Origin: an uncultured Hyphomonas sp.
GTDB taxonomy: Bacteria > Pseudomonadota > Alphaproteobacteria > Caulobacterales > Hyphomonadaceae
Assembly: GCF_963678195.1 (NCBI RefSeq)
Contig: NZ_OY782759.1
Location: forward strand, 1,674,001-1,738,000
Direction: 5' to 3'
Length of the DNA stretch: 64,000 nucleotides
Part shown: positions 1-9,084 of the stretch, one piece after another
Position numbering within the stretch: position 1 is the stretch's first letter
How the letters are laid out: each line of letters starts with the position of its first letter
Made by a program: the position numbers and the translations under genes
The notes under the pieces: model-generated
The model's database searches: none
What the model was told of the DNA's origin: nothing
The model's input: the letters and a program-made list of their open reading frames with translations, nothing else

Positions 1-2
1 TC

Positions 3-1274
3 TGGATACATGGCGGATCGCTGACCACCGGGGCGGGCAGTCTCGACATGTATGACGGTGCCCGGATGGCGCGCGAGCAGGGGCTGGTGGTGGTCACGAT
101 CAACTACCGCCTCGGTGTGCTCGGCTATCTCGCTCATTCCGGCCTGAGCGCCGAGTCTGAGCAGGGCATCTCAGGCAATTACGGCCTGATGGACCAGATC
201 CTGGCACTGGAATGGGTCAAGCGGAACATCTCTGCCTTTGGTGGTGATGCTGACAATGTCACAGTGGCCGGAGAGTCCGCCGGTGCGCTTAGTGTGGTCA
301 TGCTGATGACTTCCCCCAAAGCTAAAGGCCTGTTCGACAAGGCGATTGCGGAAAGCGCCTATATGGTGACGATGGCATCCCTGAAGGAACAGCGGAACGG
401 CCTGCCGTCCGCTGAGGCGACCGGTGAAGCGCTGGCGCAGAAAATGGGCGCCGAAGACGTCGACTCCCTCCGCGCGATGTCTGCTGACAAGCTGGTCAAT
501 CTGTCCCGCAAAGCTGGCTACTTCCCGTTCCCGGTCATCGACGGCGTGTACGAAACCGGCCAGATGGTCGAGATTTTCAACAAGGGCGAGCAAGCGCCTG
601 TGCCGGTCCTCGCCGGCTTCAATGAAGGGGAAATCCGCTCCCTCCGTTTCCTCCTGCCGCCCATACCGAAGAATGCCGAGGCCTATGAGGCGGCGATCCG
701 GAAGGGGTATGGCGAACTTTCTGACCGCTACCTGGAACTTTACCCGTCTGATAATCTGGACTCGAGCATGCTGGCCGCGACGCGCGATGCCATGTATGGC
801 TGGACGGCAGAGCGCCTCGCCGCATCCCAAACCGCATACGGACATCCTTCTTTCTTCTATCTGTTCGACCATAGCTATCCTGCGGCCGACCGGCTTGGCT
901 TGCGCGCTTTCCATGCCTCGGAGATCCCTTATGTTTTCGGAACTATGAAGAAAGCCGTCGCGCCATGGCCGGAGATTCCGGACACCGAGGAGGAGCGGGC
1001 GCTGTCGGAAGACATGATGCAATACTGGGCCAGCTTTGCGCGGGACGGAAAGCCGGTCGCCGATGGTGCCCCGGACTGGCCCGCTTATGGCAATACGGGC
1101 ACCGGAATGGTTTTCGCCGAACAGCCGAAGACCTGGGACCTGCTCGCCCGTGAACGTTTCGACTTACATGAAGAAGTGGTCTGCCGCCGCCGCGCCGCGG
1201 GTAATGTTCCCTGGAACTGGAATGTCGGCATCCTCTCACCCCCTCTACCACCAAAGGACGCCGCATGCGAATGA
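3..1274 (+). CDS. Type-B carboxylesterase, 5' end missing
   Basis: This is the C-terminal 423 residues of an alpha/beta-hydrolase of the carboxylesterase type-B (cholinesterase-like) family, which hydrolyses carboxylic esters. The frame is open through the window edge and begins with the oxyanion-hole motif WIHGGS, so roughly 130 N-terminal residues lie outside. The nucleophile Ser is in GESAGA (Ser codon at 276-278), the acid Glu is in AGFNEGE and the His is in AFHASEIPYVFG, so the triad is complete. It resembles the esterase two genes downstream closely, suggesting tandem duplication. Its TGA overlaps the start of the acyl-CoA ligase, so ester cleavage and CoA activation of the released acid are probably coupled. 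The substrate is unknown. Confidence 0.93.
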   Translation, partial: WIHGGSLTTGAGSLDMYDGARMAREQGLVVVTINYRLGVLGYLAHSGLSAESEQGISGNYGLMDQILALEWVKRNISAFGGDADNVTVAGESAGALSVVMLMTSPKAKGLFDKAIAESAYMVTMASLKEQRNGLPSAEATGEALAQKMGAEDVDSLRAMSADKLVNLSRKAGYFPFPVIDGVYETGQMVEIFNKGEQAPVPVLAGFNEGEIRSLRFLLPPIPKNAEAYEAAIRKGYGELSDRYLELYPSDNLDSSMLAATRDAMYGWTAERLAASQTAYGHPSFFYLFDHSYPAADRLGLRAFHASEIPYVFGTMKKAVAPWPEIPDTEEERALSEDMMQYWASFARDGKPVADGAPDWPAYGNTGTGMVFAEQPKTWDLLARERFDLHEEVVCRRRAAGNVPWNWNVGILSPPLPPKDAACE

Positions 1275-2869
1275 TCGACGGTTCGATACAGGATTATGCG
1301 CTGACCCTCGACAAGCTTCTCGACCATGGTGCCAAATGGCATTCCGGGAAGGAGGTCGTGACGGCACACGCCGATGGCAGCACGAGCCGTATCAATTATG
1401 TGGGGCTTCGGCACCGAGCCAAGCGCGTGACGGCGCTGCTCAGGAAACTTGGCGTGTCGCAGGGCGACCGTGTGGCGACGCTGTCCTGGAACACGCAGGC
1501 GCATATGGAATGCTGGTATGGCATTATGGGCATGGGTGCGGTCTGCCACACGCTCAACCCGCGCCTGACGGCGGAGCAGATCGCCTGGATGCTCGGCCAG
1601 TCGGAAGCGGAAATCCTGATCGTTAGTGCAGACCTTTCGCCTCTTGCCTCGAATGTGGTGGAGCTGGCGAAGGGTATCCGGAAAATTCTGGTGATTGATC
1701 CGGAGCAGGCGGACTCGCCCACCCCGGATGCATTACCGTTGGCGCAGCTCCTGGAAGAGCTGCTCACGGACGACGATGAAGAGCCGCTCTGGGGGGCGTT
1801 TCCGGAAACGACGCCCTGCGGCCTCTGCTTCACGTCGGGCACGACGGGTGACCCCAAGGGCGTCACTTACACGCACCGGGGCAACTTCCTGCATACGTTG
1901 CGCCAGCTTCAGGCGGATGTCTCAGGGATGACATCGCACGATGTCGTGTTGCCCGTTGTTCCCATGTTCCATGCCAGCGCATGGGGGCTTCCATTTTCGG
2001 CACCGGCGACGGGGGCAAAGCTCGTTTTTCCGGGCCGTCATACCGATGGCGAACGGCTGGCACGTCTGATTGTGGACGAGGGGGTCACCATCGGTGTCGG
2101 AGTGCCGACCGTATGGCTTGGCGTATTCGATTATGCAGATGCAGCCGGAATCGAGTTCCCCTCGTTGAAAAGCGTGATGGTCGGGGGCGCCCCGATGCAC
2201 CCAGCCCTGATGAAGCGGATTGAAGACCGCGGTATCAGTGTGCAGACGACATGGGGCATGACGGAATTGTCTCCGCTCGGTACCGCCGCGCCGCCGGGGG
2301 ATGCGCGCTCGCCGGATACGGCTGGCCGGCCCGCAATCGGGATCGATCTCATGCTCGCGGACAGCAAAGGCAAGCCGCTGGACGAACAAAGGGGACAGGA
2401 AGGTCACCTCTGGGTCCGGGGGACATCTGTTGTGGAGCGCTATTTCGGCCAGACGGAACCGGCGACACAAAACGGCTGGTTCTCGACCGGCGACCTCGCC
2501 CGTCTGAGTGATGACGGCCAGCTCTTCATTACCGGCCGTGCCAAGGACCTGATCAAATCCGGCGGTGAGTGGATCAATCCGACGGAGATCGAAACGCTTG
2601 TGTCCGGCTTGCCGGAGGTCGCGCTTGCAGCTGTTATCGGTCAGCCGCACGAGAAATGGGGTGAGCGGCCTCTGCTTCTTGTCGAGTTCCGCAATGGAAG
2701 CGCTCTGAGCGATCAGGCGCTTCTGGAGCCTCTGAAGGGGCAGGTGCCATCCTGGTGGATTCCGGAAGACATTATTCGCCTGAGTGAAATTCCTCTGGCG
2801 CCGACCGGGAAGATCGACAAGAAGCGCCTGCGCAGTATCTATAGTGACCCGGAAGTGGCTGACGGCTAA
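1265..2869 (+). CDS. AMP-forming acyl-CoA ligase (fatty-acid/aryl-acid type)
   Basis: A 534-residue ANL-superfamily adenylate-forming enzyme that would activate a carboxylic acid to acyl-AMP and then acyl-CoA. Visible motifs are the phosphate-binding loop TSGTTGDPKG near residue 190, WGMTELSPLG near 337, STGDLA, the hinge KDLIKSGGEW near 430, and the C-terminal catalytic Lys in PTGKIDKKRLR. The length is normal for medium/long-chain members. Start choice is ambiguous between ATG 1265 and ATG 1271; the latter gives an ATGA overlap with the upstream stop. It sits between two paralogous carboxylesterases in one transcription unit and has a paralogue at 15261-16901. Chain-length or aromatic specificity cannot be read from sequence. 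Confidence 0.92.
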   Translation: MRMIDGSIQDYALTLDKLLDHGAKWHSGKEVVTAHADGSTSRINYVGLRHRAKRVTALLRKLGVSQGDRVATLSWNTQAHMECWYGIMGMGAVCHTLNPRLTAEQIAWMLGQSEAEILIVSADLSPLASNVVELAKGIRKILVIDPEQADSPTPDALPLAQLLEELLTDDDEEPLWGAFPETTPCGLCFTSGTTGDPKGVTYTHRGNFLHTLRQLQADVSGMTSHDVVLPVVPMFHASAWGLPFSAPATGAKLVFPGRHTDGERLARLIVDEGVTIGVGVPTVWLGVFDYADAAGIEFPSLKSVMVGGAPMHPALMKRIEDRGISVQTTWGMTELSPLGTAAPPGDARSPDTAGRPAIGIDLMLADSKGKPLDEQRGQEGHLWVRGTSVVERYFGQTEPATQNGWFSTGDLARLSDDGQLFITGRAKDLIKSGGEWINPTEIETLVSGLPEVALAAVIGQPHEKWGERPLLLVEFRNGSALSDQALLEPLKGQVPSWWIPEDIIRLSEIPLAPTGKIDKKRLRSIYSDPEVADG

Positions 2870-2880
2870 GGGACGTGACA

Positions 2881-4533
2881 ATGGCTTCGCAAACCCGGTT
2901 CCTGAATCTCCTTCTGGCCATTGCAGTCACAGCTCTTTCTGCCTGCGGCAATCCGGAGCCTGAAGTCTCCGCACATCCTTTGGTCGAGCTTCGGCAGGGC
3001 GTTCTGGCGGGTGAATACGAAGGCAGCCTCGATGTGTTTCGCGGCATCCCTTATGCGGCGCCTCCGGTCGGCGGCGCACGATGGACCACGCCCGGGCCGG
3101 CCCCGGCCTGGGACGGCGTTCGCGATGCATCGTTTTTCGGCCCGGCCTGCATCCAGCCGCCGGTTCCTGAAACCAGCCTCTATTACGATCCGCCTACGGA
3201 ATCTTCCGAAGACTGCCTCACCCTGAATGTGTGGGCTGGTTCCGACGCGGACGCGGCCCCGGTCATCGTGTGGATTCATGGCGGGTCCCTACGGATCGGG
3301 AGCAGTGCGGAGCCGATGTATGACGGGTCGGAATTTGCACAACGTGGTGTTGTATTCGTTTCGATCAATTACCGCCTCGGCGTGCTGGGCTATCTGGCGC
3401 ATGCGGACCTGAGCGCAGAGTCACCAGATGGGGTGTCCGGTAATTACGGCCTGCGGGACCAGATCGCGGCGCTACAATGGGTCCGGGACAATATCGAAGC
3501 ATTCGGGGGTGATCCGTCCAACGTGACCATTATGGGGGAGTCGGCGGGCGCGCTCAGCGTCTCCTACCTCCTGACCAGCCCGGAAGCTGAAGGCCTGTTC
3601 CACAAGGCGATCATCGAGAGCCCCAATGCGCGGAGTTTCCCGGAGCTGAAAACGGCGGCCTATGGCCTGCCATCGGCGGAAGCCATCGGAGCGTCAGTCT
3701 TTGATAGTCTCGGCCTCGAAACGCTGGCGGCCGCCCGCGCCATGGATGCTCAGGATCTTACGAACCAGGCGAAGTTTGCACCGCAGGGCACGATCGACGG
3801 CAAGGTGCTGCCGCTGCAGATCATTGATGCCTTCGACACGGGCCGCTTCGCGAAGGTGCCCGTCCTTGCCGGCTTCAACAGCGGCGAAGTCCGTGCCCAG
3901 CGCGCCTTCGCACCACGCCCGCCGGACTCCCCCGAGGCCTACGAAGCGGAAATCACCGCGCGATACGGCGACAAAGCGGAGGCGTTCCTAGACGTCTATC
4001 CCGCCGACGATGTGCCGGGATCGATCCTCGCCACGCTGCGCGACGCGATCTATGGCTGGGCGGCTGAGCGGATTGTCCGCAAGGAAGCCGCGGCAGGGCA
4101 ACCGGCATTCATGTACGTCTTCGACTATTGCTACCCGGCCGCAGAGGCCGAGGATCTCTGTGCCTTCCATGCGAGTGAGGTGCCGTTCGTGTTCGGCAAT
4201 CTGGAGTCTGAAAGCCTGCCTCCGAACTGGCCCGTTCCGGACGGCGATCAGGATCAGGCCATTTCCAAAGTGCTGTTGGATTACTGGACGTCCTTTGCTG
4301 CAACAGGCCAGCCCGAGAGCGTCTATGGTCCGGTATGGTCATCCTATGGTCAGGATCAGTCATACCTTGATATCGGTCAGACCCTCGCAAGTCGCACCGA
4401 TCCCATCCCCGGAATGTTTGAACTGCACGAGCAACTGGTCGCTGAGCGCAAGACTGCCGGCGAGCCCTGGTTCCTGAATATCGGCCTGGGCGCCCGCCCC
4501 CTCGCCGATGCGGCAGAGGAGCAGGCGGAGTAA
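2881..4533 (+). CDS. Type-B carboxylesterase, lipoprotein
   Basis: A complete 550-residue carboxylesterase type-B enzyme. The N-terminus is a lipoprotein signal with lipobox LSAC (Cys about residue 21), so it is probably membrane-anchored and exported. Triad elements are Ser in GESAGA (about residue 220), Glu in AGFNSGE and His in AFHASEVPFVFG; the oxyanion motif is WIHGGS. The ATG at 2881 follows AAGGGA at a good distance and is preferred to the GTG at 2875. It starts 11 bases after the acyl-CoA ligase stop and is paralogous to the partial esterase at the left edge. It likely releases acids in the periplasm for ligation to CoA after uptake. Confidence 0.93.
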   Translation: MASQTRFLNLLLAIAVTALSACGNPEPEVSAHPLVELRQGVLAGEYEGSLDVFRGIPYAAPPVGGARWTTPGPAPAWDGVRDASFFGPACIQPPVPETSLYYDPPTESSEDCLTLNVWAGSDADAAPVIVWIHGGSLRIGSSAEPMYDGSEFAQRGVVFVSINYRLGVLGYLAHADLSAESPDGVSGNYGLRDQIAALQWVRDNIEAFGGDPSNVTIMGESAGALSVSYLLTSPEAEGLFHKAIIESPNARSFPELKTAAYGLPSAEAIGASVFDSLGLETLAAARAMDAQDLTNQAKFAPQGTIDGKVLPLQIIDAFDTGRFAKVPVLAGFNSGEVRAQRAFAPRPPDSPEAYEAEITARYGDKAEAFLDVYPADDVPGSILATLRDAIYGWAAERIVRKEAAAGQPAFMYVFDYCYPAAEAEDLCAFHASEVPFVFGNLESESLPPNWPVPDGDQDQAISKVLLDYWTSFAATGQPESVYGPVWSSYGQDQSYLDIGQTLASRTDPIPGMFELHEQLVAERKTAGEPWFLNIGLGARPLADAAEEQAE

Positions 4534-4546
4534 GAGAACCTTACTC
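4528..4546. terminator. Short hairpin at convergent gene ends
   Basis: GAGTAAG-AGAAC-CTTACTC is a perfect 7-base stem with a 5-base loop. It overlaps the stop codon of the esterase and lies just beyond the end of the opposing FG-GAP gene. There is no T-tract, so termination is only suggested by the convergent position. Confidence 0.3.
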
Positions 4547-6154
4547 GTGTCCGGCCTTGTTCGGCGCGGTGTAGGTGATCCCGGTATCGTAGTGATCACG
4601 CCAGTTTTCGGGGGGCAGGGCCAGCGCGCGGCTGTCCTCGCTGCGGGCCGGTGTGAAGGCCTTCTGCGGCGCTGGCGTGCGAAGCTGCTCCAGCCAGAAC
4701 ACGCCGTCATAGGTCCCGCTGTTCCCGCGCGTCGAGACAAGATCAACGTCACCGTCGCCATCCATGTCCAGCGGGATGAAACCGTCATACATCCCCCGCA
4801 CGCGCCGGGAAATGTCGTGTCGTTTCCAGTCCTTACGCGCGTCGCCCGGGTTTTCGAACCAGGCGATGCGTCCCACGGTGGAGCTGGCCGTCACGCCGGG
4901 ACTGTCCTCGGCGCGGGAGGCCCCTGAATAGGCACCGGCCAGAATGTTGAGACCGGAATATCCGCCGGTGATCGCATCAAGGTCACCGTCCCCATCAATG
5001 TCGGCCATCGCAATGCCAGCAATGAGATCCGGGAGTGTGTTGCCGATCCGGTAAAAGGTCCATGGCTGATCCAGGCTCTCAGGTTGCTTAAGCCAGCCCA
5101 GCCCGCTGATCATGGGATTTCCGGACTGCTCAGGCGATGTTTCGTGAACCGATACGATCAGGTCTTTGCGTCCATCGGCATCAAGGTCTGCGAAGACGGA
5201 CTGAAAGGCATTGGAGGCGCCGGTCCAGTCAGATGGAACGGGAAAACCCGCGGTGACTGTAATAGGATGGGCAGTGACTGCCACGTCCCCATCCGGCTGT
5301 GTGCCGGTGTTTTCAAGGATCGCCATTTCCATCATCTGGCGCGCGGCAACCAACACGTCCGGGTCGCCATCATTGTCGATGTCGACCGGCATGGCTGTGT
5401 TGGGCACCACTTCCCATGACAGGGTCTGTTCCTGCCAGCTGTCTTGCTGCAACGGGTTTCCATGGATGCGGAAGAGGGATGTCGGGTGCGCCGCGCCTGG
5501 ATGGCTCGGATCGAGGATGTCGGCTGTGCCTTTGTTGGCGGCGAGGACATCCTGCCGTCCGTCCCCATCCATATCCGTTATGAAAACGCGCAGCCACGAG
5601 CCGCGTCCCTCCGTGACTTGCGGAATGATGCGGTCCCATCTTGCCGAGCGGAAATCCATCCCCGGGCTCTGGACGTAGAGCAGATGGGCCTCTTCGCAGG
5701 CCGCGACGAGGTCGGGCCAGCCATCGCCGTCGATGTCTCCAATGGCAATATCTTCGATGGCGCCGACTTCTGCGCCTTCCGCGACCGTGATGTTCACCCA
5801 GAGGTCCGGATCGGCGGTCCCAAAGGCGATACGCAAATGGTTCGAATCTTCGTGCACCGATACGATGTCGAGGTACCCGTCGCCGTCGATATCTGCCATG
5901 GCGAGGCCATCGCCACCACGGATCGGAAGCCCGCCATTCACCTGCTCATCATCGACCGTATGTTCCTGCCACGAAATATACTGGCCATCAGGTGTCTGCG
6001 CGTCGCTGGGCGTATCGTCGACCGTCCTGAGCGCTGGCGGTATGTCCGTCGGTGGAGGATTGGTCGCTGACTGACAGGCCGATGTCACCAGTATGGCGGA
6101 GCCGAGCAAAAGCGATCTGCGAAATAGTGCGCGAGTATCCGGTTTCTTCCTCAC
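4541..6154 (-). CDS. FG-GAP/VCBS repeat lipoprotein
   Basis: A 537-residue exported protein made almost entirely of FG-GAP/VCBS-type repeats, as in beta-propeller integrin-like proteins. Repeated calcium-binding loops of the form D-x-D-G-D (DIDGDGYLD, DIDGDGWPD, DMDGDGRQD, DIDNDGDPD, DLDADGRKD, DIDGDGDLD, DMDGDGDVD) occur along its length. The N-terminus has a twin-Arg/hydrophobic signal ending in VTSAC, a weak lipobox. Its start overlaps the stop of the upstream MFS gene by 4 bases, so the two are co-expressed. No enzymatic motif is visible; a surface or periplasmic binding role is plausible but unproven. Confidence 0.85.
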   Translation of the reverse strand: MRKKPDTRALFRRSLLLGSAILVTSACQSATNPPPTDIPPALRTVDDTPSDAQTPDGQYISWQEHTVDDEQVNGGLPIRGGDGLAMADIDGDGYLDIVSVHEDSNHLRIAFGTADPDLWVNITVAEGAEVGAIEDIAIGDIDGDGWPDLVAACEEAHLLYVQSPGMDFRSARWDRIIPQVTEGRGSWLRVFITDMDGDGRQDVLAANKGTADILDPSHPGAAHPTSLFRIHGNPLQQDSWQEQTLSWEVVPNTAMPVDIDNDGDPDVLVAARQMMEMAILENTGTQPDGDVAVTAHPITVTAGFPVPSDWTGASNAFQSVFADLDADGRKDLIVSVHETSPEQSGNPMISGLGWLKQPESLDQPWTFYRIGNTLPDLIAGIAMADIDGDGDLDAITGGYSGLNILAGAYSGASRAEDSPGVTASSTVGRIAWFENPGDARKDWKRHDISRRVRGMYDGFIPLDMDGDGDVDLVSTRGNSGTYDGVFWLEQLRTPAPQKAFTPARSEDSRALALPPENWRDHYDTGITYTAPNKAGHE

Positions 6155-7494
6155 AGTTCCAGCCTCTCAATGTCTGCCCGGATATTTTTTGCGGCGAGCG
6201 CATAGTGCAGGCAAGCCCAGAGCGCGCCGATCACGCCGCAGATCAGCATGGCCATTGCGAGCGGGGAATTGAAGCCTGAGGTCGCGAAAATATCGCTGAG
6301 CGAACCGACAATCAGCGGTCCGAGCCCAAGGCCAATCAGGTTCAGGATGAAGAAAAGGATGGCCGAGGTCAGGGCCCGCATCCGGGCATTCACGAGGCTG
6401 TGCGAGACAGCAATGACCGAGCCCAGATATGCGGCGGTCAGGAAGTGGAACGGGGCTGTCAGGATCAGTGCGACAAGAACCGAGTCCGATGTCAGCGCGA
6501 CGAGCAGGACTGGGACGATCAGGAAGGTGAGGATGCCCGGTGTCCAGAGATACCAGCGGGCGTCACGCGCCCCGAACTTGTCGGCCATCCAGCCGCCGAA
6601 GAAGGATCCGAGTGCACCGCCGATGCCGTTCGTCAGCGCCATCCAGGTGCCCACCGTGCTGAGACTGAGCTCGAAATTGCGCAGGAAGTAGGAGGGGAAC
6701 CAGTTGCCGATGCCGTAGATGAGGAAGGCCTGAAGGCTGGCCGCTATGGCGATGTGCCGGAAAGAAACGCGGGTCCAGAGGAGGCGGGCCACATCGAGAG
6801 CCGGCGGAGCCGCGATGGCCTTTTTTTCAGCCCCCTCAGACCAGCCCCGAATGGGTTCGCGGACCGTCAGACGTACCACCAGCGCGATCACTACGCCGGG
6901 CAAGCCAACCACGAAGAAAGCGAGGCGCCAGCCGAAGGTTTCGGCAATCCGGCTGCCCAGCGCAAAGCCGATCAGGATCCCGATATAGATGCCGATGGAA
7001 TAGACCGACAGCGCAAGGGCGCGGTTCTTTGGCTTGAAAATATCGGAGATCATAGAGTGGGCTGGCGGGCTGCCGCCTGCCTCGCCGACACCGACGCCAA
7101 TGCGGGCCAGCAGGAGGTGCGTGTAATTGCCGGCGAGACCACATACAGCCGTCATCGCACTCCAGACGGTCAGAGCGAGCGCAATAATGTTGCGGCGAAC
7201 GCCCTGATCAGCCCACCGCGCAATCGGTATGCCGCAAATCACGTAGAAGAGCGCGAAGGCAAACCCGGTTAGCAGGCCGAGTTGGGTGTCAGACAGGTTC
7301 AGTTCAGCCTTGATCGGCTCCTGTAGGATCACCAGCAATTGCCGGTCCACGAAATTGAGGACGTAGACGGTCGTCAGGATCAAAAGGACGTAAATCCGGT
7401 AGGGCCCGCTTGAATAGGCGGTCCGTGGCTGATCCGTCGCTGGTTGCGGTGCGGGCGCGCCCGTCTGTGCGGACTGAATGTTTTCGGCCGTCAC
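6151..7494 (-). CDS. MFS transporter, Spinster-like
   Basis: A 447-residue major facilitator superfamily carrier with about 12 hydrophobic helices. Typical MFS signatures are the early NFVDRQ segment, the loop after helix 2 (ARWADQGVRRN) and GVGVGEAGGSP in the middle of the N-half, a pattern common in Spinster-type and aromatic/sphingolipid-type MFS proteins of sphingomonads and relatives. The start is GTG 7494, preceded by GGGAGG. It forms an operon with the FG-GAP protein and borders esterase/ligase genes, so import of the acid or alcohol released from an ester is a reasonable guess. Confidence 0.88.
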   Translation of the reverse strand: MTAENIQSAQTGAPAPQPATDQPRTAYSSGPYRIYVLLILTTVYVLNFVDRQLLVILQEPIKAELNLSDTQLGLLTGFAFALFYVICGIPIARWADQGVRRNIIALALTVWSAMTAVCGLAGNYTHLLLARIGVGVGEAGGSPPAHSMISDIFKPKNRALALSVYSIGIYIGILIGFALGSRIAETFGWRLAFFVVGLPGVVIALVVRLTVREPIRGWSEGAEKKAIAAPPALDVARLLWTRVSFRHIAIAASLQAFLIYGIGNWFPSYFLRNFELSLSTVGTWMALTNGIGGALGSFFGGWMADKFGARDARWYLWTPGILTFLIVPVLLVALTSDSVLVALILTAPFHFLTAAYLGSVIAVSHSLVNARMRALTSAILFFILNLIGLGLGPLIVGSLSDIFATSGFNSPLAMAMLICGVIGALWACLHYALAAKNIRADIERLEL

Positions 7495-8088
7495 TTTTTT
7501 CCTCCCATGTGGAATTTTTTGTGCGCCGCTTGCTGCGGCTGAATAGTGCGAACGTGCAGGGTGTCTCCCGTGCGAGAAGGGGGCCTTGCTTCGGCTGGGG
7601 GAAAGAGAGCCCCGGTTATTCAGAACGAGCGCAGGCCGTGAGATAGGCGAGTCAAAAGGTTACGGACATGACTGCAAGATATTCACTCAAAAGTGAGTGA
7701 AGTCAATTGTTGTCCTTGCCCCTTAAATTTGGGCCAATTTGATTTTCGGAATTCCATCGCCGCTGGATTTTGACCCCAAGGCCGGACCACCAGAGCCAGG
7801 CATTTCAGGCCTCGCCTGAGGCGCCCGCAATCCCGGAGAATATGGGGATCACCTCTGCAGCGCTGCTCTATACGCCCATGACGCAGCCAATCGATCCGGA
7901 TGGTGAGGGCTCTGCCGTGAGCGGTCTGATTCTTTTGATCTACAATGCGATTCCAAAATCCGCTGCGAACGTGATTGAGAGCCCGATCCGGCTAAACCTC
8001 ACTTTGGTTCAACGTTAGTTCCCTCTCGGAACAGCAAGTTCGTGCGCGGTACGTAATGCTCCTGAGACCATTCTGCGTGGAGGACGCA
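7495..8088. other. Intergenic region without a supported gene
   Basis: About 590 bases between divergently oriented genes (MFS on minus, E1 alpha on plus). It must hold both promoters. The clearest structure is the palindrome at 7682-7701. An 82-codon open frame at 7770-8018 has no ribosome-binding site or recognisable family and is not called; the stretch could be decayed coding sequence, but I cannot identify it. Confidence 0.5.
7682..7701. promoter_or_regulatory. Candidate operator palindrome
   Basis: TTCACTC-AAAAGT-GAGTGAA is a perfect inverted repeat with 7-base arms in the divergent region between the MFS and E1 alpha genes. Size and symmetry fit a dimeric repressor site (TetR-like). 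No regulator is encoded next to it, so the cognate protein is unknown. Confidence 0.4.
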
Positions 8089-9072
8089 TTGAAGCCGTTA
8101 CAGGAACAGAAACTCTGGATGTACGAAAAGATGGTCGAGAGCCGTCATTTCGAAGATCTCATCAAGCCAGCCTATTTCGAGGGAAAACAGCCTGTCTTCA
8201 ACATGGCCAAGGGCCCGCTCCCAGGTGAAATGCACCTGTCGGACGGACAGGAGCCTTGCGCTGTTGGCGTGTGTGCGCATCTGACGCCGCAAGACAGTGT
8301 AACTGCTACGCACAGGCCACATCATGTCGCGATTGCCAAGGGCGTGAACATTAATGCCATGGCGAGCGAAATCTTCGGACGCGCCAACGGACTGTCCGGT
8401 GGACGTGGCGGACACATGCACCTTTTCGACAAGGCAGTGAATTTCTGCTGTTCGGGCATCATCGCAGAGGGCATGGGGCCCGCCGTTGGGGCTGGAATGG
8501 CGGCGAAGCTGCGAGGCCGCCCGGACGTTGCTGTCGCGTTCATCGGAGAAGGCGCGGCCAATCAGGGGGCCTTCCACGAAACACTGAATCTCGCGGCTGT
8601 CTGGAATGCGCCGGTTGTCTTTGTGATTGAAGACAACGCTTACGGTATCTCGGTCGCCAAGGGTGCCGCGACTGCCATCGAACGAAATGCCGAGCGGGCG
8701 GCTGCTTACGGCATGCCGGGTACGTTCGTACCAGGAAACGATCCGGACCTAGTGTTCGAAACTGCGGGCGATGCGATTGCACGTGCACGTGCAGGCGGTG
8801 GGCCGAGCCTGATAGAGATCGAAACGATCCGGCTGGAAGGGCACTTTATGGGGGATGCCGAAGGGTATCGCCCTGAAGGCGAGAAGGAAGCCCTTCAGGC
8901 GCGCGATCCGATCAAGATCTATCGCACCCGCCTGGAAAATCAGGGCACATCACCTGCAGACCTCGACGCGATTGAAGAGGCGGCCAGGCAGCGTGTCGCC
9001 GCCGCTTTCGAGCACGCTCGGCAGTCTCCTGCGCCCGCGCCGGAAGATGCCTTCACAACGGTCTTTGCGTGA
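8089..9072 (+). CDS. Thiamine-diphosphate-dependent dehydrogenase E1 alpha subunit
   Basis: The alpha subunit of an acetoin/pyruvate/branched-chain-type 2-oxoacid dehydrogenase E1, which decarboxylates its substrate on ThDP. The ThDP/Mg motif is present as GEGAANQGAFHE ending in VIEDN, with GEG in place of the usual GDG. RANGLSGGRGGHMH is the typical substrate/ThDP region. I choose the TTG at 8089 (327 residues) because GGAGGA lies 5 bases upstream; an in-frame ATG at 8056 would add 11 residues but has no ribosome-binding site. It is the first gene of a five-gene operon with E1 beta, lipoyl domain, E2 catalytic domain and lipoate-ligase-like protein. Acetoin or a related diketone is one candidate substrate. 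Confidence 0.88.
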   Translation: MKPLQEQKLWMYEKMVESRHFEDLIKPAYFEGKQPVFNMAKGPLPGEMHLSDGQEPCAVGVCAHLTPQDSVTATHRPHHVAIAKGVNINAMASEIFGRANGLSGGRGGHMHLFDKAVNFCCSGIIAEGMGPAVGAGMAAKLRGRPDVAVAFIGEGAANQGAFHETLNLAAVWNAPVVFVIEDNAYGISVAKGAATAIERNAERAAAYGMPGTFVPGNDPDLVFETAGDAIARARAGGGPSLIEIETIRLEGHFMGDAEGYRPEGEKEALQARDPIKIYRTRLENQGTSPADLDAIEEAARQRVAAAFEHARQSPAPAPEDAFTTVFA

Positions 9073-9084
9073 GGAGCCACAGCG

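Noticed and set aside
7770-8018. An 82-codon plus-strand frame in the intergenic region
   Set aside because: No ribosome-binding site, poor composition and no recognised family; could be remnant coding sequence but unsupported.
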